NCBI GenBank assembly: GCA_039720395.1
Contig: CM077826.1
Coordinates: 15,867,962-15,931,961, forward strand
Reading direction: 5' to 3'
DNA from: Liquidambar formosana
Lineage: Eukaryota > Streptophyta > Magnoliopsida > Saxifragales > Altingiaceae
DNA length: 64,000 bases
The notes below the pieces were generated by a model. It ran no database searches. It saw nothing but the letters and a program-made list of their open reading frames with translations, and was not told where the DNA came from. Position numbers and translations under genes: made by a program. Of the stretch, positions 11,805 through 23,170 are shown piece after piece; the first letter of the stretch is position 1; each line of letters opens with the position of its first letter.

Positions 11805-13200
11805 GTGGGTCCAAAACTATTTGATTCTACTCTACCAATTCTTGTTGTGTTGAGGAATCATGAAATTAACTTGAATTATCCGGAATATTTTAGGTAAAAA
11901 GCCAGCGTTTTTGGGCTATGAGATTTCCAATATTTCAACCAATGCCCTATGATGAAAACCTTTTTATTTTTTATGTTAACCTACGATAAAAACTTACTCT
12001 TAGTAAAAATATTGAATATATAATGCTTCAGTTTATTTAAAATGTTTGAATTAAGAACTCTGTTGTGGAAGGGGGTCCATTTGTGGCAGAGTAGTGCAGA
12101 AGGCACTGCTAGAGATGTGATATGGAATCAAACTGCTTTAATGAATCAGAATTATTGAACCTACATAGTCCATGGTGTTGGATTTCCATGACTTAATATA
12201 TAGCACATTACCAAAATGGTGGTGGGGTAATGCAATTTGTTTTTCATCCTACAAAAGTAGAGTTTAGAATTGGAGCCGCTTTTGCAAGAAGATAATGAAC
12301 AAAAAAAAAAAAAAAAAATAGGCCTGCATTTGCTGGGATTTCTTTGGAGATGCCATTTTGTGCCTATTTTCATCCCATCCTGAAAGGAGATTGTGTTGTA
12401 AAGTGCATGCTGCTGCAGTATGAGGGAGGTGTCTTCACTTTCCACATGCATTTCCAGGGCCCGTTGCTTCTTCCCTTTGTCATTGAGATTGACATGTCCT
12501 CCCATTACATAGCTCAATGGGCATCCCAAGCATCATTGAAAATGTTGTTGCATGCTTGTTATCTAATAACTTGGCAACTAAACTTCAGTTAATAGGTGTG
12601 ACAGATTGGAGATATCAGGTCCCTGTTTTCAGCATAGGATTGCATAATTTGTACTGGGTCAGCATACAACTGAACTGAACTGACCTTAATCCATAGGCTG
12701 GGTTGGGCTAACATTTATGCATTAAACCAACATCGCATCGGGAATGCAAGATTATGTGGGTGAAATGTGAAATTTATTCTTGCACAAAGGTGATAGAAGA
12801 CTGCATTATGGAGTATAATTAATAAAATATGGCATTCATTAATAAAATATGAATTATGGAGTATAATTAATAAAATATGGGCATCATATTTTATTCAATA
12901 AATATACGTGTATATTTATATAAATTATTAAATATAATAATATACATTATTATATATAAAGTAACAAATTATAGAGTTTTTTTTTTTCATAATAATTAAT
13001 TTTGGGCTTAAATAATATAAAGTTCAATTTGGGGGGGATTAAATTGTATAAAATTGAATTTTTACCATTTGAAAAATAAAAAATAAAAAATAAAAAATTC
13101 TATCGTTTGACAAAACAAAAAATAATAAAAAGTAAATAAAAGAAATAAGAGGGACCAAAGTGAAAAAAAAGAAAAGAGAATACTACGGAGTAATAGCATC

Positions 13201-13785
13201 TTGGGCTCTGCTTCTACTCGATAGAAAGCCATTTACAGACAGAAGAAACCCTCGATTCCGTTAATATCAGCCACCCTCCGTCGACAACACCTCCGGCCAC
13301 ACATCTGGCATTACTCCGGCACCAAATCCGACAAGAACGAGGTATGTACCCCTCCCCCCCTTCTCTCTCCCCCTCCTTCTTATTCTTCTTCTTCTTCTCA
13401 GTCGATCTAACATGAAAAGAGATTTCTTGGTGTGAACTCTCTCGACTTGAGTGGCTGTGAGGTCAGAAAAAGTGCTCAAAACATGGCTGAATTCTGTTCA
13501 AGCAATTTTTATTATTAAAGGAATCAAACGAAGGATTAATGATTCTCATCTGTTTATCATCCTTTATAGAGTAAGCAATAAATTTTGTGGATTTGAAGGC
13601 ACATGATTGTGACCTCTTGCAATATTTCTTCATTTTAGGTTGGTTTACTTCAAAGTGGAATGCTTTTGTTGAAAAATCCCATATAGCTGATGCCCCTGAC
13701 TATTCATTTTTGCAGCCCATCAAATTTCCACTCTGCTCCTGCCTATCACAGGTGTAAGTTTGAGGAAAATTCCATCTTTAGCATC
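13201..13785 (+). promoter_or_regulatory. GRXS15 5' UTR with leader intron
   Basis: A CT-rich leader ends at a consensus donor (gag|gtatgt, 13341/13342). An acceptor tttttgcag ends at 13715, and the ATG follows at 13786. A site II-like TGGGCT lies at 13202-13207, a motif often seen in promoters of genes for mitochondrial and ribosomal proteins. The transcription start is not determined. Confidence 0.6.
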
Positions 13786-16700
13786 ATGGCGAGGTCATTA
13801 TCCAGCACACTTTTGAAGAGTATTGTGGGTCTGCCAGCAGTCCGTTCGAGTGCAATTGTAAGAACCCACACCTTAGGGTGATTTTGAATCAGTTGCTCAT
13901 AAATATATATTGACAAAATGTACTAAAAAATAAAGCTCGAAGTATTTGAAATTTGACTTTGCTTAAGTGCTTTCTACAATTAAATCCTCAACTAGAAAAA
14001 GTTTAAGGTGAAATATGAGGGCAATGTGAAACGATTTTTATGAGGCTGATCTATTTCGAGTGGCCACCTTGTTGCAAATGAGTCTTCTAGGTTTTGCAGG
14101 TATGTAGGAAATGAGAAATTGTCAAATAGCATCTATGAGTACCTATGGGCAAAGGTTTTAAGATTGACATCGACTGCCAATTTCAAACCATTTCAGAGTT
14201 TCAATTGATTTCTCCTTTCCAACATCAGGTTTTTAGTATTCTGACATAATTTTCAAAAAAGCATTGCACAATTTGAATATGTGTTTGGATAACATCATGA
14301 CTGAAATATTAATCCTTTCAAGTTACTGTTTATTAATCAAGTACAATTAGTTTTCTACTTTTTGCACTTATGATGCAATGAGATTTTCTTTGTTCCCTTG
14401 TTGGATTCCTGCCGAGTTTTGTAGTGTTGCCCACTTACAAGGATTTGTTCGTTTTCCTCAAATTTATGACTGTCCCATGTTAATCTCAATGTGCTCAATT
14501 CTTGGTTGGATCATTTGTTTTGGAAATGTTTTTCTGATGAAACTGCACCGAATAATAGAAATAACTTCAAATGTCATGAATCATGATTACTTTTGATTTT
14601 TTCATCCACTTGAAGACAAGGTTTTAACCTTTTGGATTGGTTTACAACATTTATGAAAATTTACATGAGTTGAAACCAGTGCATTAAGTCGGATTGAGTT
14701 TGGGTTAGCCTCTGGCCACCCCAAGAAATGAAACTAATTTTCAACAATAATATTGGTTCCACTGCAGGAAGAACCACATTTTATGTGTTTTGGCCTTTTG
14801 GGCATATTAACGTCCATATAGGAATTAAGAAGGGGTGGGTTCAAGTCTTGAGAGCACCCACTTTGTATTAAAAACCAAAGGTTAGGACCATATCCAGCTA
14901 ATCCCTTCTGTGATCTGCTTAGTGGGACCAACATTGGGTAATGGCCCTTAGAAATTGAGAAAATTAGATTTTTATGGCCAATCAAAAACTTGAATCAATT
15001 TGTAGAAGTTTGTCTAAGGATGTTTAAAACCATTCTTTAAGCCATATTCCTTTTTTTTTTTTTTTTGAAAATTGTGAACGGGGAAATCCTGCATTGTTAA
15101 TTTAAATGTTAAAAAAACATGCTAAAGGTTTTGTTGTTCTTATATTTTTAAACTGGTTTGGAAGTGAGCATGTGGCATTGAGAATAAAGTGGCATGTTGA
15201 ATGTTGGTTAAATCTTTGAGTTCATTAAATTTTAAACTAAAAGACTCAAAAGTGGGTAGCTTGGTAAAGTTTGAAGATTTTGTAGTATTATCATACATAC
15301 TAATGTGATATTCCAAAAATTTGTTTCCATTGTTTGAGCATTTTTAATGATCACAGCAGTGACCAAGGTTTTGGGTTGATTTGAATTGTTGTTAGGTATC
15401 TGGTTCTTTTTACCAAAAGGGAATGAGATATTCAACTACTGTGCCCAATGATCCTGACACACACGAAGATTTCAGACCTACTAATAAGCTTGAAAATTCA
15501 GATATTTCTCTGAAGGATATTGTTGAGCAGGTATATGGTTTTCACCTGATACTTCCATAATAGTACTTTGAAGCATTATCTAGCTTCTTTGTTGACTCTT
15601 GTTAGTCAGTGAAAGTTTTTTTGTTTTTTTATCTCACATAAGTTCGTTGTTTATTAATTTTGGTTAGTTACTGGTGTAGGATATCAAGGACAACCCTGTT
15701 ATGCTCTACATGAAAGGGGTGCCTAATCTTCCTCAATGTGGATTCAGCTCACTGGCAGTAAGAGTATTAAATGAATACAGTAAGTGTTGGAAATGTCCAG
15801 TTTTTGTGACCTGAATTTTTATCTATTCCTTGGTAACATTCACCAAATATATATAAATAAAACTAAAAAAAAAAAGACTTCTATTAGATAGTTACCTTTG
15901 TTATATGATCATTAATTATTATTTTAGTCAGGCAGGGAGATTACAAATAGTTTCCTTCTCAAAGCCTAAAGCCCTAAACTGAAAACCTTGCTAATCTTGA
16001 TTATGAGTAATTGTCATCATGAAGAAGCTCTGAATTAGAGATGTCACTTTTTTTATGGACGCATCTATGCTTGATCCCAAGACTTCAAGTGGAAGTCTTA
16101 GAATCTCAACCAACTAGGCTGAGTGGCAGAGATGTCGCTTAGCATTTTTTTTTTTAATTTTTGTGTAGCTAAGATTAGATAAAATCAAATAGGAACTGCC
16201 TAAACATCATCTCTTAAAAAGAATGAAATGAAGTTATGGCGCAATGAGCATGAGTGGAATCACAAAGCTAGAACATGACTCCTAATAGCTAGGAGTCTAG
16301 GACTCAGGATAAATGTTTGGATGATGAACATATGTATAAGCCATCTACCTGAGAGAATATCATGGTAAATACCTTTGGAGGTACACTATGTAGATTTACC
16401 TCTTAGTTGAAAATTCTTGATTATGCCAAATGAGAATAAAAAAAATGGTCGGTGATGGTTCTAATTTTACATTGTTGAAAATTCTCAGTGATGGTTCTAA
16501 TTTTACATTTTGATGTGCATTAACAGCTCCGAGAATGTTTCAATTCTGTTTGACAAAGGGTTTTTTTTTCTTTATTTAAATTGTTGTTTGATGGTATGTT
16601 CAACTCCCAACCTATATCCACCTTTTTTTTTTCTTTTTTCAGTCATGATCCTTATGCACCATGAACCGATCAGATCATAAAAAAATCCATATAATGGAAA

Positions 16701-19700
16701 AATCTAAAAGAACAACAATTTAAACTGCAATAGTTCTGGGATTATTATCAAGTTAACTTTTATTTTAAATCAGCACATACTATAAAGTTTCACGCTTTGA
16801 TATACAATGACCGTTACTTCCATCTCAGTCCACGATACTAACAAAATAAAACCAAACAACAATCATAACAGATATTATTATTTGTATTTAGAAAGGTAGA
16901 ATTTGTTTGTGCCGTAATAGCTTTTGAACTGCAATACCCAATTCCTGGAACAAGCCATGGTCAATGCTTTTTGAAATTATGGTATTTTGGAAATGATTAT
17001 GGTTGCTTCAAAACTTCACTTTGTGGTTGAGAATTTGTTAATTTTTAACCCTCCGTATTTGTTATAATCTAATTTTGAGTATATTGGTCAAGATATTCTA
17101 ACCTTGTATATGGCTATTGCAGATGTTCCCATAAGTGCTAGAAATATTTTGGAAGATCCTGAGTTGAAGAATGCTGTAAAAGCCTTCAGGTGTGTTAGCA
17201 CTCAATGTTGTTAACTTGTTATACTCTCAGCTTATTTATTTAGTGCAGACATACAATTAAACATCAATCAGAATCTCAAAGATATAACACCAAAAGATAT
17301 AAACAACGCCATAATCAGAATAATGTAATTTATTTCAATCTTTGGATAATAAATAGTATGCAATATATGTTAACACCACAATCAGAATATTAGTATATAA
17401 TGTAAGAGAGAAAGAATGCAATACTGAATAATTTATGCCTTTATATATTGAATTATTAAAAAACCATTACAAGTAAATAATAATAATAAACAATCTATCA
17501 TATCGAATTTTATATATAATATTTTGTGCACGATATGCACAATTGAATATGCTTTGAATGTGTCAAAACCATAGCATGTAGAGACAAACCAATATCAACT
17601 CTATTTGCATAAGACACTGTGTGTATATATATATGTGCGTGTGTGAGTAGAATTTGTATTAGAATTAATAAAGAAACCCAAGAAAGAATATAGCCTATGA
17701 GATGAGAGTTGTTGCAATCATTATCCTATACACCTCCTCACATTCGGGTTCCAGCGATCATACACGTCTCCTAGATTCAACCCAAAATCCTCATAGACGT
17801 CTGATCGACAATGCACGCTTGCGGCAAATGGTTTGTCAAGCACAAATCAATTGCCCAAAACTCGTAAAATTATATGGAAAGTAATAGGAGTATAGAATGC
17901 TTAAAGGAAATTGTAGAAGAAGAGAAAGAGGGAGATAAAGACTTAACATTTTGTATTTGTTTTGAAAAGTCAAAGAGAAGTTCTAAATAAATAGGGCTCT
18001 AAGAACACTTCTAGAACAAATATGACTATATAAAGGAGCCCTTTGGTTTAAAACTAAAGAATGGACCTTTTGGTTTCCAAAAAACAGTTATCTGAGTTTT
18101 GAAATTTTTCTTTGAAAAAAAATTCCAATAATCCCCCACAAATTTCAAAACTTCCTAAAATCAATAAAATGTACATATATCAGCATATAATATTGAAAAT
18201 ATAAATTGGGCAATTTATACTATGCAATAGGTGTGTGTTTTGAACTTGAACCTACACTTAGTGTTGACAATTTTCTTTTGAAGGAATCATTGTGGACTAG
18301 GTCTTGAAGTAGACCCCTTTGATCAAAATTCAACATGTCCACATGTTATTGATCTATAAGCTTGGCACGGCTTAGCACTATTAATGGTTTTGTGCTAGAT
18401 CATAATTCTCATGAGAGTTACTAGAGAATAGCTCTATTCTCATAGTTGCAGTCTCATGACTGCTTTCACTTAAATGAGTACTCCAAGAGTACACGTGAGT
18501 ACGTGATGAGTACCTGCAAAAGTCCGTCCGTCTGTCTCAAGTTCCTAAACGTCACATGTCATCAGCACTATGTCATAGGGATGGACAGGAGAATACATAC
18601 GCATCTGTCTCCTCATATAAAGTGTTGGAATATGTGGATTGTTTCCTCCTCATTGAACTTTCTTCATGGATCTCCAATGACAAAGGTTGGATTACCTTGT
18701 GACTCCTTGTGGGCTTAAGTCCATCCCTTTCAACAAATTTAGGACTATATTCCTAGATAAACCTTAGATTTGTTGAGAGGGATGGATGCAAGTCCACAGA
18801 GAGCCACCTAGGGAGGTAACCCAACCTTTGTCATTGGAGATCCTTTGAAGAAAGTTCAATGTGGCAGAAACAATCCATACTGGGTGACTCATGTTTCAGC
18901 ATTTTATATCAAGGGGCATCTCCAAAACCGTAAGGTTAGACAAAAATGGTCTTGTGCTTTGAGCAGAATTAAATTTTTTATTCATGCTCCATTGAAATTC
19001 ATATCATGTGCTTTTGAAATTAGTCAATTGGATGGTCCCTATAGAACAATGCTCCTCCATTTTTTAGGCATGTATTGTTGTACCTACTTAAGGCATGCTC
19101 TGATGCAAGTGAACTTGTTTCCAATTTTCCTGTCTTTTGACAATGCTGTCTATTTTTGACAGCTTATGTGAACAGATATATTATTCTGGTCTATGTCTTA
19201 ATGACTAACAGTATAAGAAACTTCACGCATATGCCTATGTCTTGATTTAATTGTTCAGGATTCCATCTGCCAAAGCTTGTCATATTGCATGTGTTACTTT
19301 CAGTTACCCAGAATCATTTTCACTTTATTTTTAATATATTTTGGGTAATTGGATTCATTTGCTATCAAGTTTAAATAAATAATCTATAGTATACATAGTA
19401 ATTTATTAATTATTAGGAGAGGTAGTAAGTCGTACAAGGTGCAGTTAGTGTTCAAGTCACTGGTAGTTAGTTTCAGCTCGGAAATGCATTTCCCCACATA
19501 CTAGTTATTTTCCCTAATGGTGTTACCATATGGGGTCCATTGTTAGAACGGAGATTGTAAATCAAAAGAAAATAAAATAAAATAAACAAGAGAAGGATGC
19601 AAGTATAGAATGGCATAAATTAACTACGTGTCTACTATGAAGGACTCTTATAATGCGAAATAAAGATTTGAAAAGGAAAGAAAAAAGAGTTGCATGGTAT

Positions 19701-19949
19701 CCTTTTTCACTAATCACAATTTTAATGAGCAGTAACTGGCCCACATTTCCACAAATATTCATCAAGGGGGAGTTCATCGGAGGATCAGATATTATACTGA
19801 ATATGCACAAGGTAAATTCTCATATCAAAATTATTCTTCTTGTGAAATTTGTGATTTAATGCTCTAATACTGTGGTCTGTCCTGTGTAGACTGGCGAACT
19901 GGAGCAAAAGCTCAAAGATATAGTAGCCAACCAGGGAAAATCTGAATAA
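13786..19949 (+). CDS. GRXS15: Mitochondrial monothiol glutaredoxin GRXS15 (7 exons, 6 with most of the domain)
   Basis: CGFS-type monothiol glutaredoxin that binds and transfers [2Fe-2S] clusters in the mitochondrial matrix (family knowledge). Coding exons: 13786-13857, 15396-15530, 15680-15779, 17123-17189, 19733-19811, 19890-19949; all GT-AG with matching phase. The predicted protein is 170 residues against 169 recalled for Arabidopsis GRXS15. Residues 1-35 are rich in Arg/Ser/Leu and lack acids ([15 protein letters not shown]), as expected for a mitochondrial presequence. The active site reads PQCGFSS (exon 4), followed by the glutathione/cluster-binding [19 protein letters not shown] of exon 6. 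A non-coding leader exon ends with a donor at 13341, and the second exon begins at 13716, so the 5' UTR carries an intron. The 2.5-kb intron 17190-19732 contains a long foldback. All conserved residues are intact. Confidence 0.95.
16037..16140 (-). mobile_element. short SINE-like insertion with 13-bp target duplication
   Basis: A roughly 78-bp insert lies between near-identical 13-mers agagatgtcactt (16037-16049) and agagatgtcgctt (16128-16140). The left side has a T-run, so the poly(A) tail points to the minus strand. On that strand the head reads ctgccactcagcctagttgg, resembling a tRNA-derived box A. It sits in a GRXS15 intron. Confidence 0.6.
18631..18880. repeat. long imperfect inverted repeat (foldback) in GRXS15 intron
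   Basis: The left arm (about 18631-18742) and the reverse complement of the right arm (about 18762-18880) share long blocks such as attgaactttcttca, ggatctccaatgacaaaggt and catccct.tcaacaaat. They are separated by a loop of about 20 bp. RNA from this intron could fold into a hairpin with arms of over 100 bp. The sequence from 17200 to 18630 before it looks repetitive but has no frame I can assign. Confidence 0.8.
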
Positions 19950-21028
19950 GTTGTCATCATTGAATCTAAAGACAGAGGAGCTTATTAGAATTTCTGAAGT
20001 TATTTCCTTTTGTTTGTGCTGAATAATGATGAGTTGAGGTGTATTATTCGAATTTTTATGCGAGTTCGGCATGATAAGCTCAATATATCTTGAAACCTCT
20101 TTCACTAATAAATTTAGCTTATAACTCTTCTCTGTTGCATTGGGATAGCATTCCATCAAACTTAGCATTCCACACACGCACATCTTTAGAACGAGAGAAG
20201 CTGCTTTTTCTTTTTCTTTTTTTCTCTATTTCTTCCTTTTTTTTTTTAATATTAATATTATTTTCAGTTGAGTAGAAAGTTTTAAGGCCATATTTATATC
20301 ATCGAAGATCAAATTTTGTCCCACGTTGTATCCCAGAACGCCGTCCAAACAGTTTGGGTTCTGCACTATGCGAAGAGATTGATCTGTTCCTAATTGATTT
20401 GAACTTGAGACTTTACAATGCCGGTGGAAAATATGTTTTTCAGTGCCATTGTTGCAATTGCAGAAATAGGATTTAAGGTAAGAAGTATCAAATGTGTTGG
20501 ATTAATGTCTACTTTTAAAGGTTGTTACCCAGGTAAAACATTCGAGAGGGCATAATTTTCGCTGAATCATAAAAGCTTTGGAGGAATTGGACACATGTTT
20601 GGTAAAAGAAAACAGACTTTTGAATAAGTAGGCATAATTTCAGCTGAATCATAAAGTTTTGGAAACAACTTGGAGGAACGGGGTGCATGAATCATGAATC
20701 TTTAATGCATGATCCCATAACCCCTAATAGAGACCACCGCCTTCCAAAATATAGAGTTCCAACTGATGAATCCAACCAAAAACTTCTATTTCAACTTTCA
20801 AAATAATGCCTTTGAACTTTCCGAAAGCCAAGAATGAACCTTTAATGCATGATCTATAAACTAATATATATACCTGGTATCTCTCCCAAAGTCCCACTTT
20901 CGAAACAGAAAGTTTAAGGGTTTGAATCCACTGACTTAAAAAATAAAAATAAAATAAAAAAAACGTAGCATATGTGATGTTTTTTGTTCGTATCAAAGAG
21001 GGTTTTTTTTTTTTTTTTTTGGGGGGGG

Positions 21029-21337
21029 GGGTAAATTACAAGAAAATCTTCTAATGCTTGGTCCTTTTTCACGTAACCTTCCAAAAAAAAAAAAAAAATT
21101 ATTGTAATGTGTCTCAGATAGCTTACAAATTTAGCAATTAGCACCATCATTAACTGTTTTTCATAGAATTATATGGTAAAAATCATGTAAACACCGTTAA
21201 TTTCACAAATGACAATTAACGCTGGAACTAATTGCTAAATTTGTAAAGTATCTAAGAGCACATTGCAATCACTTTTTATTTGGAGGAATTATGTGAAAAA
21301 AGGGCTAAACATTATGAGGTTTCTTGTAATTTATCCT
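21029..21337. mobile_element. foldback MITE of about 310 bp
   Basis: The left half, from gtaaattacaagaaa (21031), pairs with the right half, which ends ttcttgtaatttatcc (to about 21336). Internal blocks also pair, for example acaaatttagcaattag with ctaattgctaaatttgt. Nearly the whole element is an imperfect palindrome with a short centre near 21180. It has no coding capacity, and flanking target duplications are obscured by homopolymers. Confidence 0.8.
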
Positions 21338-21756
21338 CTTTTTCTTTTCTTTTTTTTTTTTTTTAAAAAATTTAAGGAAAAGAAAAGAATCTAATGTATT
21401 ATATGTATATAGAAATTCTAATGGACAAGTTTTATCAATTATGGCATGCTTGATACTTCGATAGTCTGAATATATCCATTTTAGATTTATTTATTTATTT
21501 ATTTTAATAAAAGAAAACCCTTTTAGCAAACCGACCCATACAATAACCTATAATCCATATAGACTACGTAAATTCAAGACTTATGAGAACCATGAGATCT
21601 TGTGTGAGTGACCCCAAAGGGTTTTGCAAAAACCAAACTCAAAACCTCTTCTTTTTTTCTAAGGCTTGGCTCCGTAACCGAGATAGTTCTTGCGGTTGAT
21701 ACATTGTAATAACTTAAATAGTATTAAAGTACAAATCCATCTTTCTTAAAGGAAAA

Positions 21757-21857
21757 TGTTGGGCATCCCAATTTCAGGATTCCCAAAGAGACACAAGGGT
21801 GGACCCCATAGTGGGTCCCACCTTGTGTCTCTTCGGGATTCCCGTAGCATCCTCCAT
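21757..21857. mobile_element. short palindromic element (hairpin)
   Basis: The arms ccaaagagacacaagggtgg (21783-21802) and the complement of cccaccttgtgtctcttcgg (21817-21836) pair around a centre at about 21810. Weaker pairing extends outward to gggcatccc and gtagcatcc. The compact palindrome without coding capacity suggests a MITE remnant. Confidence 0.65.
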
Positions 21858-22201
21858 AAATGTTCTCATTCAAAGGGATGACAATCATCATCATCATCAC
21901 ACGAGTCACAATTATAATTTATAATAAAAAATTAAAAACATTTCATGAATTTCTAAAAATAAATCCTATTAACATTAGATATGGTGAACATTCTTCCTTT
22001 TCGGTCATTATTCTTCCTCAAGAATAGTGCCAAAATGCACCCTCAATTCCAAGTAAACCAATTAGCCCTGGCCTGTTTACCATAATTATCTAAAGTTTGT
22101 CCTTTGAGATTAGGCATTTCATCATTTTAGTAAGAACAGAGGAGAAATACAGAGCAAACAAAAAGCTCGTAGATTTTGATTAGCAACCAAAAAATAATGT
22201 T

Positions 22202-23170
22202 ACACTAAGAAACAAGCGTCGGCTATCAATATTCTTCTCGCAGAAGAGGAAGAGGCAAAAGAAGAAGAGAGGAAAGGAGGAAGGGGGAAGAAGAAGAGTC
22301 GTGGCTGATAGCCCGCCTTCTCTCAACCCAGCAAACTACATGGAGTTGCTTTAACCAACAAAGTGCCCAAAAGACAGCTTCCTAAGTATCCTTCACCTCA
22401 GCACTCATCAGCGCAAGGCAAAGCTGTGTTGTGATCTTTACAATGTCCACACTGTTTCTAATATCCCGAAGTTATACTCAATGTTGGTGGTAGTCACCTC
22501 TCACCCACCAAATAGTGGCATCCGAATTGTCAAGGCCATACCCTGCACAAAAAAGCCAGTTTAAGAAATAGAGGTCAATGGCATTGGTTACTAATGGTAC
22601 AACAGCACAGTATTTTACATTACAAAGGATCTAGATAAATTAAGGCTGTCATTCCTTCACATTTTCCTGTTAATATCATAATTAATATTTTTCTAATAAT
22701 GTTGAAGCCTATATTTCCAATTTAATATTAGATTACATAATTTTCTACAAAACAATATTCCAAAAAGTGATAGAAGGAAGACAATGGTAAAAATTATAGA
22801 TAATGAACAAGGACCCTACTGTTATGAAAGCAACGATGTTTTCTAAAACATAGCTCCTAGTAGCAGCAGTATAATTTACTCTACAGTGGGGTTTTCTTGT
22901 GAATTTCTATGTTAATCTAATTAAAAAGCTATGCATGGAGAAATACCAAGAAAGAGTAAACTTGTTCCTATAAAATACACCTGATGATGTGGAAAGGACA
23001 CAATCAGACCCCATCCCAGAAACAACAATCAAGCCAGAAGATTTGTAGAATATTAACCAAAAACTACAGTGATATTGTAAATGTCAACAAACAAGTAATC
23101 AGATAGATATTGTATCTTTATTCTTTCGGTAAACCTTACCAAGTGCCAACCAATTGTAACAATACCCCCA
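22202..23170 (-). other. PWP2 3' UTR with probable intron
   Basis: Downstream of the stop codon a consensus donor (cacttg|gtaagg at 23140/23139) and an acceptor (tttttgtgcag, ending at 22543) suggest a spliced 3' UTR. No coding potential is visible. The outer limit is a guess. Confidence 0.45.

Larger units (their letters stand above)
9401..13200. other. divergent intergenic region between UTP5-like and GRXS15
   Basis: The two genes point away from each other, so both promoters should lie here. The pyrimidine-rich 5' leader of the UTP5-like gene occupies about 9401-9480. The rest holds the SINE, the DUF1644 relic and the Tourist-like MITE annotated separately, a duplicated AT-rich block (attatggagtataattaata) near 12805 and 12851, and homopolymers. 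Open frames at 11153-11485 and 12344-12592 match no family I know. Confidence 0.6.
19950..22200. other. convergent intergenic region between GRXS15 and PWP2
   Basis: GRXS15 and PWP2 end towards each other here. After the GRXS15 3' UTR the stretch holds two palindromic MITE-like elements (annotated separately), poly(T)/poly(A) tracts and AT-rich filler. I see no credible coding exon. Confidence 0.6.

Noticed and set aside
17200..18630. Possible LTR retrotransposon in the GRXS15 intron
   Set aside because: The sequence feels LTR-like but I found no paired direct repeats, primer-binding site or target duplication.
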